Below, piece by piece: positions 1 through 11,994 of a stretch of DNA of 64,000 nucleotides. The translations under genes and the position numbers were made by a program. Source of the DNA: Trametes villosa (Eukaryota; Basidiomycota; Agaricomycetes; Polyporales; Polyporaceae); contig PUDQ02000033.1 in assembly GCA_002964805.2 (NCBI GenBank), positions 1,488,001 through 1,552,000 of the forward strand. The letters are read 5' to 3'. The number at the start of each line of letters is the position of its first letter. The first letter of the stretch is position 1. Below the pieces are notes generated by a model. The model did no database searches, had not been told where the DNA came from, and saw only the letters and a program-made list of their open reading frames with translations.

Positions 1-19
1 GGTGTCTGAAGTCTAAGAC

Positions 20-660
20 ATGAGCGATGTCGAAGAATATAACCATCACGTTGAGGATAGTGTTAGGATGCGCTGCATCATATTCTACTCGGTAAGCCTC
101 CTTGTCTGCACGCCGCCCGCGCCCGCGGAAATTATAGCATCTATATCAGCTTACAGTTACTGCTGAGGACAATAAGGGTCACGCCTCGCGTGCGGCTGAA
201 GCTGCATCTGCCACCCTCCCTGAGAATTCTGATGCATCCGCAGAGCTAGAGGACAATCGTAAGCGTTGTTTTCCTCGCTTCGAACCCGGCGTTAGTATCA
301 CATTGCTAACATCCATGATCTAACTTTCAGCTCCCAATCCCCTGCTCAGGAAGACCGGCTCGGAAGAAGCGGAGTCCTAACTCGAAGAACTGGCGAAAAG
401 CGGCAAGTATGAAGACATCATCCACCCCGCATACTATGCATACGACGAACTCATCCTGCTGGCACTCAACGAATAATATCTCCGCAGAGCCCTGGTTTCG
501 ATCAAGGCAGGTATGAGCTACCAGTACCTCGGCGGGAAGCTCAACGCTCAACACCGACAACTTCTACGCCGAGATCCGAGAGAGCGAAATCACCCGTCTC
601 CCGCCTCCACCTTCCCCTTTGCCCTGAAAGACTAGACTTCGTCAAGCTCAGGACCTCCAG
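20..660 (+). pseudogene. Degenerate protein-coding remnant
   Basis: A reading frame with intron-like gaps runs here but cannot be read through. Two plausible introns are visible: one starts gtaagcctcc and ends cttacag, the other starts gtaagcgttg and ends ctttcag. The exon between them is acidic and Ala-rich. After the second intron the frame continues but meets TAA at 378-380 and again at 474-476. Between the two stops it still encodes a protein-like stretch (GKYEDIIHPAYYAYDELILL), and after the second stop it continues (ALVSIKAGMSYQYLGGKLNA). The first ATG (20) does not join the next exon in phase. I do not recognise the family. It could instead be the 3' part of a gene that begins outside the window with different splicing. 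Confidence 0.35.
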
Positions 661-760
661 AGCAGGAAGTGCAAGGCGGGAACCTCCTGAGCCTCGTACG
701 ACGGCTCTGTAAGCTTCACACCTCACTGAAAACGCGCTCATGATGCCGATTAACATAAAT

Positions 761-1342
761 CTAGAAGCTGCCCGTCCCTCAGCCGCGGCGGAATGTTCGT
801 TTTCTTGACCGCGTGCTTTCCAATGTCACTCTCATCTCATCCCGCGCGCGCATTGATTTGTACGATACCGGCAGTCTCAAACCCCTACCACCAAACTATA
901 CAATACTGGTGGTTTCTCCCTCTAGCATGTACAATAGTCGTGCTTCCGATCGACAATGTTCTTAGTGACTAGTCGTGACTACCACTGTGCGCATGCAGCA
1001 ATAAATATTACACTCTAGCTAGTATGCAGATTCCGCTGCGAGCAAGGGAGCGCCGCTGCAGGCGCCATTCGAGTATCTGTAGCTACCTGCTGTCTCGTAA
1101 TGTGTACATCTTATTGCGCTCATCCCGCAGCCGCGCTCAAGGGGCACGGGGAGAAAGACGAGAACGATGTCTCGGGGTGGCTATTGGCGTGGTGGTGTCT
1201 GGGGATCAGGTTGACTAGCGGCGGAACTACTACTATACATACACATGTTCTTCCCCTGTTTCCTTGTTGGTTGGATGGATCATCGACGAACTTGACATGC
1301 AAGAACTTACTTCGTTGTATGATCTTCTGTTGAGCCATCCCC
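761..1342. other. Intergenic, no feature seen
   Basis: About 580 bases between the degenerate remnant and the 3' end of MOG1. Only short, unconvincing frames are present. The right end should hold the MOG1 3' UTR. Confidence 0.5.
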
Positions 1343-1986
1343 TCACGCAAATAGACCGTAATTCACGATCCGCAACGACCGTGCGGCCTCGTTGAACACA
1401 CCCCGAGCGGTATCCCAGCCACCTTCGCTGACCGCATCGCCGTCCGAGCCCGACATGGGCACGTTCATGGACAAGACTAAATCGACGTTCTTGTCCGGGA
1501 TGCGGTAGAGCGCGAGGAGGATGCGGACCTCGTCTGCTGTCGTCGTGTTGAACTTCTGTACGGTTTGCGTGCCATAAAGAACCACAGGGTTCGGGGTGGC
1601 ACCGTTGGAGGCGTTGGGGAGATCGAGGGTTTCGTTCACAGTTTGGGACTTTGCGTCATTGTCGTGCGCTAGCGCGTCAAAGTGCTGGCTTAGTGCAGAC
1701 ATGTGAGAGGGGATGTATACAGCGACAGGGAGGCGTGTGGACATACCCAGCTGCCGCTCGGAGGTCCGTGGCGGAGACACTCTCGAGTACCTCCACGATG
1801 ATGCTAATTCCGTTATCGGGGGAGACGTAGACTTCTTGTGTGTCCGGTACTTGACGAAAGTCCCTGAAGAGGAGCTGAGCACAGAGAATGCGGTTGCGTT
1901 GAAGTCACATACGAGGCATCGATGAATGTCGTGGGCAACGTCGCGGTGATCGCGCCGCCAAAGAGCTCCCTAAGGCCAGACATCAT
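1343..1986 (-). CDS. MOG1: MOG1, Ran guanine-nucleotide release factor
   Basis: Mog1 binds the Ran/Gsp1 GTPase and promotes nucleotide release, supporting nuclear transport. Three exons: 1986-1913, 1863-1747 and 1688-1343, with introns of 49 nt (1864-1912) and 58 nt (1689-1746). The joined protein is about 178 residues, close to the human protein (186). It opens with the family signature ELFGGAITATLPTTFIDASD, followed by FRQVPDTQEV, the acidic/hydrophobic strand ISIIVEVLE and the FDALAHDND motif. Two ATGs in a row (1986 and 1983) make the exact start ambiguous by one residue. The gene lies head-to-head with NDC80, with only 243 bp between start codons, so they probably share a promoter. The identification is firm because motifs on all three exons join in frame. 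Confidence 0.93.
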
Positions 1987-2229
1987 GTAGAAGATGAAGT
2001 GTAGCGGTCGAGTGAGAGGTTGAAGGAGCAGAATAAGCCATCGGAGCGTTCATGGCTGGTGACATCGCACAGACGCGGAGGCAGAACTTCGGCGCCGTAG
2101 AGCACGGGCACGTGCTCGTGACCGACGCGTTCAACCGCGCGCCGCGTCGCGCGCCTCCTTGTTTGCTTTCCACCACCATCTCCCGCCTCCCTCGCTCTCC
2201 TCCGCGCTCTCCTCCCCGCGTCGCTGGCC

Positions 2230-5009
2230 ATGGACTTTGGACGACGTTCAACTATGCAACCACACGGCGACCCGTATGCGAACGCGCGCTCGAACCTCCC
2301 CGTACCATCCACAGTCAAGAAGAGCACCCATGGACATGGCCGCATGTCCCTGGCAGGGCCCGCCATGCGCGCACCATACCCTATACCACCAGGAACGAAC
2401 CCTAGGCAGTCCCTGATGCGTTCTCAGAACGTCAATCCCCTACTCCAGAGCGCGAGTAAACCCCAGAATTTTGGGCGTACACCCATGCGCAGGTGAGTGT
2501 CTGGTCCGGGTCTGGGTACCCCGTCCATGGCCCCGTTCGTTCGCGCCCCTGCATACACAAGATGCTGGGGTGGGAATAGAAGAGGACGCTCTGTCGGTCT
2601 CCCGGAATATACCCCTCGCCCTGAAGGGCTATCAACGAATAGAACCAAGCTTGTGGTAAGGTATATCACAGCTATCCGTAGTGATGGCTGAACGTCGGGT
2701 GATAGACCTCCTTCTCCATTCACTCCATCCCTGGCGTCATTCTTCGCCATCCCATGTTTAGACCCGGGGCAGTCTATCAGCATGTTCTTCGGCACGTTTC
2801 GAGCTCGGAGCTGTCGAGACCCACAGCGGAAGGTCTCATGTCTATATGCCTTCTGAATTGACTGGCTGCGGACGGTAATCATTGAGTAAACGTGGCTGAC
2901 TCGCAACTTCCGTCCCTTGCAGTAACAACCGGAGAGGATCCATGTGGCAGGGGGGCAGCCAGGGCTCTGCCCCGCCCTCCAGTCAGTCATATGCCAAAGA
3001 CACGCGACCGCTGCGAGACCGTTCGTTCCAGGCGAAGATGCGACAGGACGTCGGGACGTTCTTGATGAGCACCGGCTTCGAAGTCGCTCCACAAATGCTA
3101 CAGAACATCACCGGGAAGGACTTCCGGGCCGTCTTCCAGCACCTTATCGAATGTCTGGACCCCATCTGGGAGTTCAAGGCCGAGCAGCGATTTGAGGAGC
3201 AGTTCATGCAGGCCTTGAGGGCCATGAAGTATCCTTACATCGGTCAAATAGATATCAAGTGGCTACCGACACCCGCTGCAATGCATTCGTGGCCATCACT
3301 ACTAGGCATGCTACACTGGTTGGTTGAACTATGTAGGGTAAGTGGAGCGCCATTCCTACATTGCTTCGTATTTTTTGGAATCCATTGTGACATAATCTCC
3401 TTAGGCGCGCGAGCACTACATGAACAGTGGACATCCAACACTACAGGATCCCGCGTTGATTCCGGACGAGTTCGATGACATCAGTCATCACTTAGCCCTG
3501 GCTTTCGATCACCACTCCCGCGCATATGTCGACTTTCTGCAAGGGCAGGATGTCTTCCCTGAACAAGAGAAAGTCTTGGAAGAACGCTACGGTACGTCCT
3601 ACGCACGCCATGCATGACTCCTGCTGATTTTCCATTCAGCCAAGAAGGATGCGAGGGTGCTCGCCGACCTGGAGCAACTCCGGGAGAGGCTTGTCGAGAT
3701 CCAGGCGGAGTGGGAACAGCTCAAGAAGTCTGCGGTCAGCATGACGCCCCGTCCCAGACCTCTGGTTACCGCCACTGACGCCGAGTACAGCCGCCGTTTG
3801 AGGAGCTCAAGAAAGATAACGGATCCCTGCGGCGGGACAAGCTCAAGTTCGAGGAAATCCTGCGGCGCTTCGAGGAGCGGAAGCAGAAATGGATGCGCCT
3901 CGTGCAGGACGAGAAGACCGAGCTCGAGTACAACCGTCGGTAGCCTATTTCCCCGGCCTCGAGCCTTTTACTGAACTCTGTCCCCACAGTCGCGAGCCTC
4001 GAGAAGATGCACGCGGAGGAACAGCGGCTCGCTGACATAGTCAAGGTTCAGAACCTGTCACCGGAGGAAGTGCTGCGCATGAACACCGAGCACGAGAGCC
4101 TGTCACGCGAGCTGGAGTCCCTCAAACACAAGATCGCGGAGACGTCGCAGGTCGTCGTCCGGCTCGAGGTCTCGCTCACGCGGAAGGTGTCCGATGCCGA
4201 GGAGGCGTTGGATCAGTACACCTCGCTGCTATCTACGCTCGGGCTCTTCCCCCCACTACCCCCGCCGCTCGAAGATGTCGACCTCACCATCGACCTCCAC
4301 TCGGCGTCATCCAATCCGCAGGGGCTTCTCAGTGGCGCGGATATCCGCAAGGTCGTAAAGCCGACTCTAAGCCGGATAACCGAGATGAAACGCACCGCAC
4401 ATGCGGAGGTTGAGAGCGAGCGCATCCGCGTGGACGACGAACTCGACCAACTGACACTGGAATGCGAAACGATCGAGGAAGAGGCGCTCGAGGTGATGAA
4501 CAAGACGAACGCGCTCAACGACCAGGCGGACGAGCTGCGCGAGGTGCGTCTTTCCTTACGACCGCATGGCCCTAGCATTTTGAAGACTGATTTTTGCTGC
4601 GGTTCGTCCCCTGCATCGGCTATGTAGGCTGCGCAGCAAGAAGGCCTCGTCAGCAATGCTGAGGCATCGCGGCTCGAGCGGGACCTGGCGGCTGCGCGGA
4701 CAGCGGCGATGGCCAACGGCGTGGGCGTGAAGTCTCGCTTGCAAGCATTGCAGATCGCGTACGTACAGCTGTCGTCCCACTGCCCCTGCTTCCCATCCCC
4801 CTCCCCCTGCGCTGTCAGCGCGCTACGACGGGAACGGCTTGGCTGATGATGGCGATGTGGACAGGTATCGCGAGCAGGTCGAAAAAGTGAACAGGCTGAA
4901 GGAGGACACCGTGCGGGCGGTGATCAAGAACAGCAGCGAGGTCGTCGCGTTCAAGGACGAGCTGTCGAAGCAGCTGCAGTACCTCAGGGACTTTGCCGAA
5001 GCCAATTAG
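2230..5009 (+). CDS. NDC80: Ndc80/Hec1 kinetochore protein
   Basis: Microtubule-binding subunit of the NDC80 outer-kinetochore complex. Eight exons give about 644 residues, matching human NDC80 (642). The layout is the family's: a basic, disordered N-terminal tail (to about residue 105); a calponin-homology domain (about 105-230) starting RPLRDRSFQAKMRQDVGTFL and containing TGKDFRAVFQHLIECLDP and YIGQIDIKWLPTPA; then long coiled coil to the C-terminus (for example KVSDAEEALDQYTSLLSTLG). Introns: 2493-2922, 3338-3404, 3592-3639, 3735-3790, 3936-3989, 4544-4627, 4759-4864. The first is unusually long (430 nt) for this window. The stop is TAG at 5007-5009. Spc25, Spc24 and Nuf2 are not in the window. 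Confidence 0.95.
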
Positions 5010-7046
5010 CGGGGCTAATGGGCGCTGCAGGGTTGCGTTCTTCGGCCTTTGCGCCACCGTGTATGGCTTCTATCCTTTGCCCGCCCAGACTGTTGCGGAT
5101 ACCCCTTCCCCATGATCTATCCTTATCCGTGTCCGGCGCTGTTCCACACTCTTTGTCGGCTTGTTGCTTCATCCACATCCCTGTAACTGTTGTATAACAT
5201 TGATCTTCGGCGATGCGAACGTACCCACCGGCGTCTCGGAAACTTTTTGAGTTCCCAAGGTGCAGGGGGCGCCCTGGGAAGCGTTGATGGGACGAGTGGT
5301 AGGGTGCCCACGTCCCACCGCCCCCTCAAAGGCCCTCATGTGCCTGTGCCGCCTTCGCTGTCGGTGCCGGGGGGAGGCTTCGCAGAGGAGATTCGCATGC
5401 CGGTGTGCGCCTCTGACGTGTCGGCCGTAGAACCTTCACGAGAGTTCAGTGCTGAAGGACGACTGGAATACGGTGCTACGCTGGTGGCGCACGCGCTTGC
5501 AGCACGGCGCGCCTGCAAGATGCTCTCGCCGTATCCGAGCGCGTCGGCCATCTGCCATCGGTGACACCGCCCCCCTGCAGTTCCCAAGTTCATTCCATCT
5601 CCGAGTCCGACCACTGCGGCCGCGCTGAGGCCCGGCGGGGAAGCTGCGACATGTAGTGTGCGAAATGGCCCTCGTCGAGCCGCATCTCGACGGCCTCTCG
5701 CCCTCGCGTCCGGGGCTGGGTGTGTGTTGTGTGTCGAGTGCAGCGTCCGACGATTCTTCTTGCATACCGCTTTTGTGCTAGCGCGCGTGCGATTAGTCCG
5801 GCGCGGACGTCAGCTGCACAGCAGCGGCTTGCGCCCCGGCCACGCGTGACGGCGCCCACAGTAACTCTCCTCCGTACCTCTCTCGCATCGCCGCACAACA
5901 AGCCCAGCTCGCGAGGCGAAACGCGTGCGCGTTCGTTTCGTACCGGACCATGCCTATTTCGCGGATCGCAGCCATCAGGCCGCCCTCCCCACTGCTGTCA
6001 GCACAGCCTGGGCCCCCCAGCACTGCGAAGGAAGCTCGGGCGAACCCCCCCGGAGCGTGACCCTCCCCCGGCTCCTCCGCCCTCTGGACTCGGGGCGGGC
6101 CATGCCACGCATACCGAGCTTCCGGCGAAACCTGGCCTGAAATGCGGCGCCCCGCCAGATCGGTATGGGAGCGCCCTGCTGTGCGCGCGCAGGCGGCCCA
6201 GCAGGCGGTGTGAAGATCGCGAGCTGTCCGCTCGCACCCATGGGCGCGGGTCTGGCGCACGTCCCCGGCCCCCTGCGCTGCGAGCTGCCCGTTATCTTGG
6301 GGGCCCGCTGCCGGCCCCGACCGTGGCACGCGCCTGCCGTAAGAGGTACGCTCGCTCGCTGGCGCGCCACCGGGAGCCGTACTCACAGTGGGAAGGACAG
6401 CGATCCGTATCGAAGCCGCCCGCGCAGTTGGTATCTTCTCGAACCGTGCACGCCAGCCTATCGCAATGCATATCGCATCGTGCGCAACGCATCGCAGAAC
6501 GAGCGATATGCCCCGCGTCCGAACCCTGGCCAGCGCCCCGGGGGGTGCTTCTGCGATGAGCGCGGGGCGGGGCTCGTACACCCGAACGGCGAGGTATGTC
6601 AGATCTGCGTTTGCGACGTCCGAGCGGACACGGTGAATGGGGCGTGAAGTCATACAATCCGATGCGCCCTCGGGCGTGCCGAGGTTTAATGCACGCGGCC
6701 TTCCTATTCGCCCGTGGAATTTTCGGAAGCTGTGGGAGCGCAGAATGGCGCATTCACACCGCGGAGCTGTGCGCACTCCCCCCGGACGGGTGTGGGACAA
6801 TCGCCCAGACCGGGTGCGAGGAGTGATCTCCCGGGTTACCATTCTCTGGCGTCCCCTTCCCGGGGTCGGACGCCCAAGATGGACGTGCGCGATCTCACAC
6901 TCCGTGCCTGCCTCGCGCTTGCGCTGTGGATAAAGGCCGGCGGGACTTTCGTCGGACCAGCGTACCTCCCCTCCCGTCCCGGGTAGCACTCTCATATACC
7001 GACAGAGCTACTCTTCCTCGGACGTCACCCCACCACCGCTGCACTG
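5010..7046. other. Long GC-rich intergenic region
   Basis: Two kilobases without a gene I can support. The left end is the NDC80 3' flank. Roughly 5.9-6.9 kb is strongly GC-rich and shows long open frames on both strands at once (for example 5720-6559 plus, 5793-6995 minus). This is what GC-rich non-coding DNA produces. None has intron signals, low-bias protein composition or a recognisable motif. A weak TATA-like ggataaagg near 6926 lies about 120 bases upstream of the TmpA-like start and may be its core promoter. Confidence 0.5.
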
Positions 7047-9395
7047 ATGTCGTCAGAACCCAGCCCGAGAGGAGCCGCCCCCGCGTACGACGACGCCGAG
7101 AAGGGCGTCAACGACTCGGTCGTCGTCTACCCCGTCGACAAAAAGCCGTCGACATTCCCCACCGACGAGAAGAACGCCGTCTTCCTCAACGAGAAGAAGG
7201 ATGGCGCCCCCTTCCAGCCCCCCGCGGTCAAGCGGGATCCGTACGCCCTCGTCAAGGGCGCGCCCAAGAAGGAGGCCTCGAAGGTGACCATTGCCAAGCT
7301 TTGGTACAACATGTACCGGTAAAGACTGCTTCTCAAAGAGTGGCGATGATATCTCGCTGACGGGTTCTTATCACAGCAAACTCTTCACGATCGCGTTCTC
7401 CGCCAACATCATCATGTTCGGCTTCGCCGTATCAGGGCATTGGCCATATGCGACGAAGTACGCCGGCGCGTTCGCGGTGGCGAACTTCAACGTCGCGTTG
7501 CTCGTGCGGAATGAGATCTTTGGCCGTCTCCTCTATCTTTTCGTCAACACGTTCTTCGCGAAGGTATGATGGTTGGGTATTTTAAGGAAAGCAGCCGCTA
7601 ACCAAATTTCACAGTGGTCCCCTCTCTGGTTCCGCCTAACCTGCACGAACATCCTTCAGGTGAGTGTTCCGTTGTCGACCTTATCGACAGCACCGTCATC
7701 CTGACTGTGCGTAGCATCTTGGCGGTATCCACACCGGCTGCGCCATCTCCGGTATTATCTGGGTGACGTACAAGGTGGTGAACACCTACCGCAACCTGGT
7801 CAATGAGAACAACGCGATCCTCGTCATCGGGCTGCTCACCAATGTGGCACTAATTGTCACCGCGGTGGCAGCATTCCCTTGGGTGCGCAACACTCATCAC
7901 AAGTACGTTTCCACCCTCCTACACCCATCATCATCGGCTGAACTGTCGCGTAGCGTGTTTGAGCGTCACCATCGCTTCGTGGGATGGACCGCGCTTTTCT
8001 TGACCTGTGCGTGTGTGTTTCGCCACCGGCACTGCTCCCTCCACTGAACGGCATTACAGGGGCGTTCACGATCATGGGCGACCTTTACCACCCCGACAAC
8101 AAGTCGTGGGTGCCCGATGGCCACCACTTGGTCCGTCAGCAGGACTTCTGGTACGTCATGGGCATGACGTTCTGGATCGTTCTCCCGTGGATCTGCACAC
8201 GGCAGGTTCCCGTCGACATCGAACTGGTACGCCTCAATTTACAAATGCCCCCGCTGCCGAAAATCGAAGCTGACGCGTTTCCAACCCGCAGCCCTCGCCC
8301 AAGGTCGCTGTTCTCCGCTTCCGGCGTGGGATGCAGCAGGGCCTCCTCGCCCGCATCAGCCGAAGCGCTGTGAAGGAGTACCACGCATTTGGTATCATTT
8401 CGTACGTGCCCCCGTTCCCACTGTGAGGACCACACACCGATGACCTGTGCGCGCCGACAGGGAGGGCCCCCACGCCAAGTACCACTACCTGATTTGCGGT
8501 GTGCAAGGTCCGTCGGCGCCCCCGCCTGCGCTCCGCTGTTGGCTGACGAACTGTCATCTCCCACAGGCGACTTCACACGCAGTCTTGTCAACGATCCGCC
8601 GAAGACCATCTGGACGCGCGAGCTTAAGGTGCGCGCCTTTCCACAGCGATGACTCTGCCGTCCATCGCGCAGCAGCCTGACTCACTGGCGCATCACACAG
8701 TTTGCGGGCGTGTCGAACACGTCAACGCTGTACAAGCGCGGCATCCGTATTTGCACCGGCACCGGCATCGGGGCGGCGCTCTCCACCTGCATCCAATCGC
8801 CGAACTGGTGCGTCTGTCTTCCCACAGCGGCTGCGTAAACATAGCGCTGACCGCGCTTTGCCCCTCCGCCCAGGTTCCTGATCTGGATCGGTGCGTACAC
8901 GCCCCTCCCGGCGCTGCGGCGCGTATGAGGCTGAGATTGACTTTGCGGCCGCTTGCGAACAGGCTCCGACCAGGAGAAGACGTTCGGCCCGACCATCAGC
9001 GGCCTCATCCACCGGCACGTCGAGCCCGAGCGCCTGCTCCTCTGGGACAGCAAGGCACGCGGCGGACGCCCCGACACGATGAAGATCCTGAAGGACGTGT
9101 ACAAGTCGTGGAACGCGGAAGGTACGCGCCCGCCTGCCGCTGCACTCCCACCGCAGGGACCTGACCGCTTTGCTCGCAGTCGTCTTCATCACGTCTAACT
9201 ACATCGGTAACTCGGAGATGATGCAGGTGGGTGTCCCCGGCGGCTGTGCTGCCGCGACGTCCGTGCTCATCGTGTTCGTTTGCAGGGATGCAAGGAGGCT
9301 GGGATCCCGTGCTTCGGTACCCTCTGGGACTTCGTGAGTGCCTGCGCCGCGCCCTGCTCCTCGAACACGCGTTAATTGTCTCCTTCCCACAGTGA
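7047..9395 (+). CDS. TmpA-like integral membrane flavoprotein
   Basis: Resembles fungal TmpA, a transmembrane reductase-like protein linked in Aspergillus nidulans to control of asexual development; also annotated as the membrane/reductase part of NRPS-like proteins. Fifteen exons separated by 14 short introns give about 503 residues. After a charged N-terminus (about 90 residues) come several membrane segments (for example FTIAFSANIIMFGFAV, AILVIGLLTNVALIVTAVAA, FWYVMGMTFWIVLPWI) with histidines such as HLGGIHTG and FERHHRFVGW, which may bind haem as in ferric-reductase-like proteins. The C-terminal half is soluble, with EYHAFGII, GDFTRSL and the glycine-rich CTGTGIGAALS typical of an NAD(P)-binding lobe. 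The last intron starts right after the GACTTC codons, and its acceptor is followed directly by TGA (9393-9395). Family assignment is good; the biochemical substrate is unknown. Confidence 0.82.
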
Positions 9396-10143
9396 TCGCG
9401 TCGACAACACCACCTCCACCACCACCTCGTCATGATTCCACGATAGGACGACGACCACTGCATCGCTTCCGCTGGGCGTATCTATCTCTTTATCATAATA
9501 GACAGCGAGAACAATACTATTATTGTGGGCGCGCTGTTGTACTAAGTATCGCCCGCCACTGTACATACCGCAACGCACATACTGTATCTCCTGTAACCCC
9601 TGCATCTTCACCCTCGGACACGTCTAATAGAGTTTCTGTTTCACCCGTGCATGCGCGCCCATCCTGCCGCGACCGGATCGCAGAGCGTGTGTGTCGCCGG
9701 AAGTACTAGCACGCGCACCGCGCACGCTGTGGCAGCGGACGGGGCTGCAGCGCGCTCGCCTGCCCAATCGCGCCGCGTGCACGCCGCCCACGTAACTTCC
9801 ATACACCCCCTGTGCGACAAATTTTGAGGGTGCACAGAGCAAGCGGCGCGCCTGTCTGCGTATGTCTCTCCAGTCTCACACCGGGTGCGGGACGCACGAG
9901 AGCCGGCTCCAAGTATGGGACAGGCGGGAAGGGCGTCGACGGCAGGCGAATCAGGGAGGGGCGAGCGGGAGAAGGGCTTGGCGGCCAGGGCTATATCGAC
10001 AACAGCGATCGTACAACATCCGCGCACACGACGGAAGCACACACACAAAGGAACCACCACGCCCGCGTTCGTCCGTCCTTCCACCCATCCCTCCGGGCCA
10101 ACCAGAACGCAACGATGAGGCGCGGGCCCCGAACGGGGTGCGC
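9396..10143. other. Convergent intergenic region
   Basis: About 750 bases between the 3' ends of the TmpA-like gene and the ERI1-like gene. It should hold both 3' UTRs. Open frames on the minus strand (9641-10237) are Arg/Ala-rich shadows without intron or family signal. No other element was recognised. Confidence 0.5.
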
Positions 10144-11994
10144 CTAAGGATAGTACTCCTCGAGCACGCGTCCACGCTTGCCCATCCAGGGCCACCGGCG
10201 GTTCGGGTTGATAGGGGTGTTGGGCTCGAGCTTCCACCCGCGGCGCGCGAGCTCGATGACGAGTCGGGCAATGTTGCGTGTGTCCTTCGTTCCCGATCAG
10301 GAAGAAGTGTGAGAGTGCATGAGAACGTGACAGATGCGCCGGCCGTACGAGTGGAGTGAAGTGAGTGAGCGAGCAAGAAAGTAAGCAAGAGAGCGAGCAG
10401 GTCAGTGATGGCCCTCGTTGGCAAGCCTACAAAGACTCACATCGATGCCACTGTGCTGTCGACCCTCGAACGGCTCCAACCCCAGCGCATGTAGTTGACG
10501 CGGGATGGAGAGCGTTACTCGTCGTGGGAGAGGGAACGCCCCGGACTGCGTCGTATCGCAAATTAGCTCGCCATGTTGCACGAATAACGCGAACGGGGTA
10601 CGCACTGGCCGGGCCCTATCTGCGGCAGCCGTCGCATGCGCGTGCCACTCCCCCACTTCCCTGCGGACATCGACGACGTCCCAGGTCAGCCAAACGGGTA
10701 TGGCGATCTACGGCGGCCGTCGTCAGAACCCCAGGAAGCTCCGCGGACGCGTGCAGGTGGCCTACCTTGGAGATAAAACATTGCTTCACCACGAAGTCGC
10801 GGATGTCGTACGGTCCGTCGCTGCAGAAGCAGAAGCGCGAGAGTCGACGCCCCGTCTCTGGGTCGATCAAGCCGTGCTTCGCGAGGAACACGCGGAAGTG
10901 CTCCAGGACCTCGGGAAAGGGAGGCGCGACGTCCACTTGATCCTGTCGAGACACACGAGGCTAATGTTAGCACGGCCGCCATGTCTGGTGAACGACGGGT
11001 ACAGTCTGCGTTTGGCACCAATCGGATTACGCCACCGCCAGCATAGAACTCTGACCGACTATTAGCTTACAGACAGTTATATCCGCCTCTGTATACGGAC
11101 CCCATACCACAACCGTGGCGAGAGCTGCCGCATACGGTTGGATGTACAACCTCAGCGGTACGGAACCTCTGCCATTCTCACCCACTGCAGCAAAAGCAGG
11201 CAAAGCTTACAGTCCCTCCGTAAGACAGCGGAAGAATATCGAGGAGGGCAGAGATATGGGCTATTGCCTATCGTGTCCGAGCGGTACAGACTGATACTCG
11301 TCGTGAGAGATGCGAGACAGACCTGGGTAATGCCTGTTAAGGATGTGCAAAACGAGGAGAGCTGGGGGCGCCATGTCGGGCGGACAAAGCTACGGAACTC
11401 GTCGACGACTTCGAGTACCCGTGCTTTCCCCTTGACGTCCTTGTCTTTCCAGCGTAGTAGGCACACTGGCCATTCCTGTTCGTTACATGTTACAGATGGC
11501 CTCGCAGCACGCACACTGAAGCAAGGGTCGATACGTACGATAATCTCATTTGGGTAGTCGAATCCAGCTCCCGCCACACATGTGGCCTCCACATCGAGCA
11601 CGAGGAAGGCATCGTATGGCTGCTTGGTGCGTTTCTGCATGTCTCCGCCTGCTTCTAGGGGCGCGTCCTGGGGCTTGCGAGATAGCGGCGCGTGGGTGCG
11701 GAGACTGGTGGTACTGGGAAGAGCTGCGGGCTCTGGTAGAGGAGCTTTACTTGGATCGGGGGCGGTACGGGTGTGTGCTTCACACGAGCGGTTCTGCGAG
11801 CGCCGTTTCGCCGCGAGGAGATAGAGGCCGAGGAGTGCTGCAGGAATGAAGACCAGCGGGTGCTGCAGATAACGGAGAACGCAGCTGAGCGTAGCACGCG
11901 ATGTCGACTCAGACATGGTCGACGATGCCAGCGAGCTGAGCAAGCAGTAAGGGGTAGCAGCGGGAGACACTAAGACAAGCTGGTCGATGTCCAA
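10144..11994 (-). CDS. ERI1-family 3'-5' exoribonuclease, membrane-anchored
   Basis: DEDDh exonuclease of the ERI1/ERI3 type, enzymes that trim small RNAs, histone mRNA or rRNA 3' ends. The catalytic residues are visible: Asp/Glu in FLVLDVEAT (motif I), Asp in FCSDGPYDIRDF (motif II), and His/Asp in GRQHSGIDDTRNIARLV (motif III). The linker GIDDTRN is the family's hallmark. Exons join PYDAFLVLDVEATC, EWPVCLLRWKDKD, SLTGITQDQVDVAP, CFISK, IAIPVWLTWDVVDVRREVG and SIPRQLHALGLEPF in frame; the C-terminus is GRVLEEYYP with TAG at 10146-10144. The start may be 11994 or, more likely, the Met at 11916 (MSESTSRATL). Either way an apparent membrane segment (HPLVFIPAALLGLYLLAA) precedes a Pro/Ser-rich linker, which is unusual for this family. 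It is head-to-head with CMS1. Confidence 0.87.

Noticed and set aside
5720..6995. Overlapping long open frames on both strands (279 and 400 codons)
   Set aside because: Very GC-rich sequence opens several frames at once; compositions are Arg/Ala/Pro-heavy, no introns or motifs, no plausible homology.
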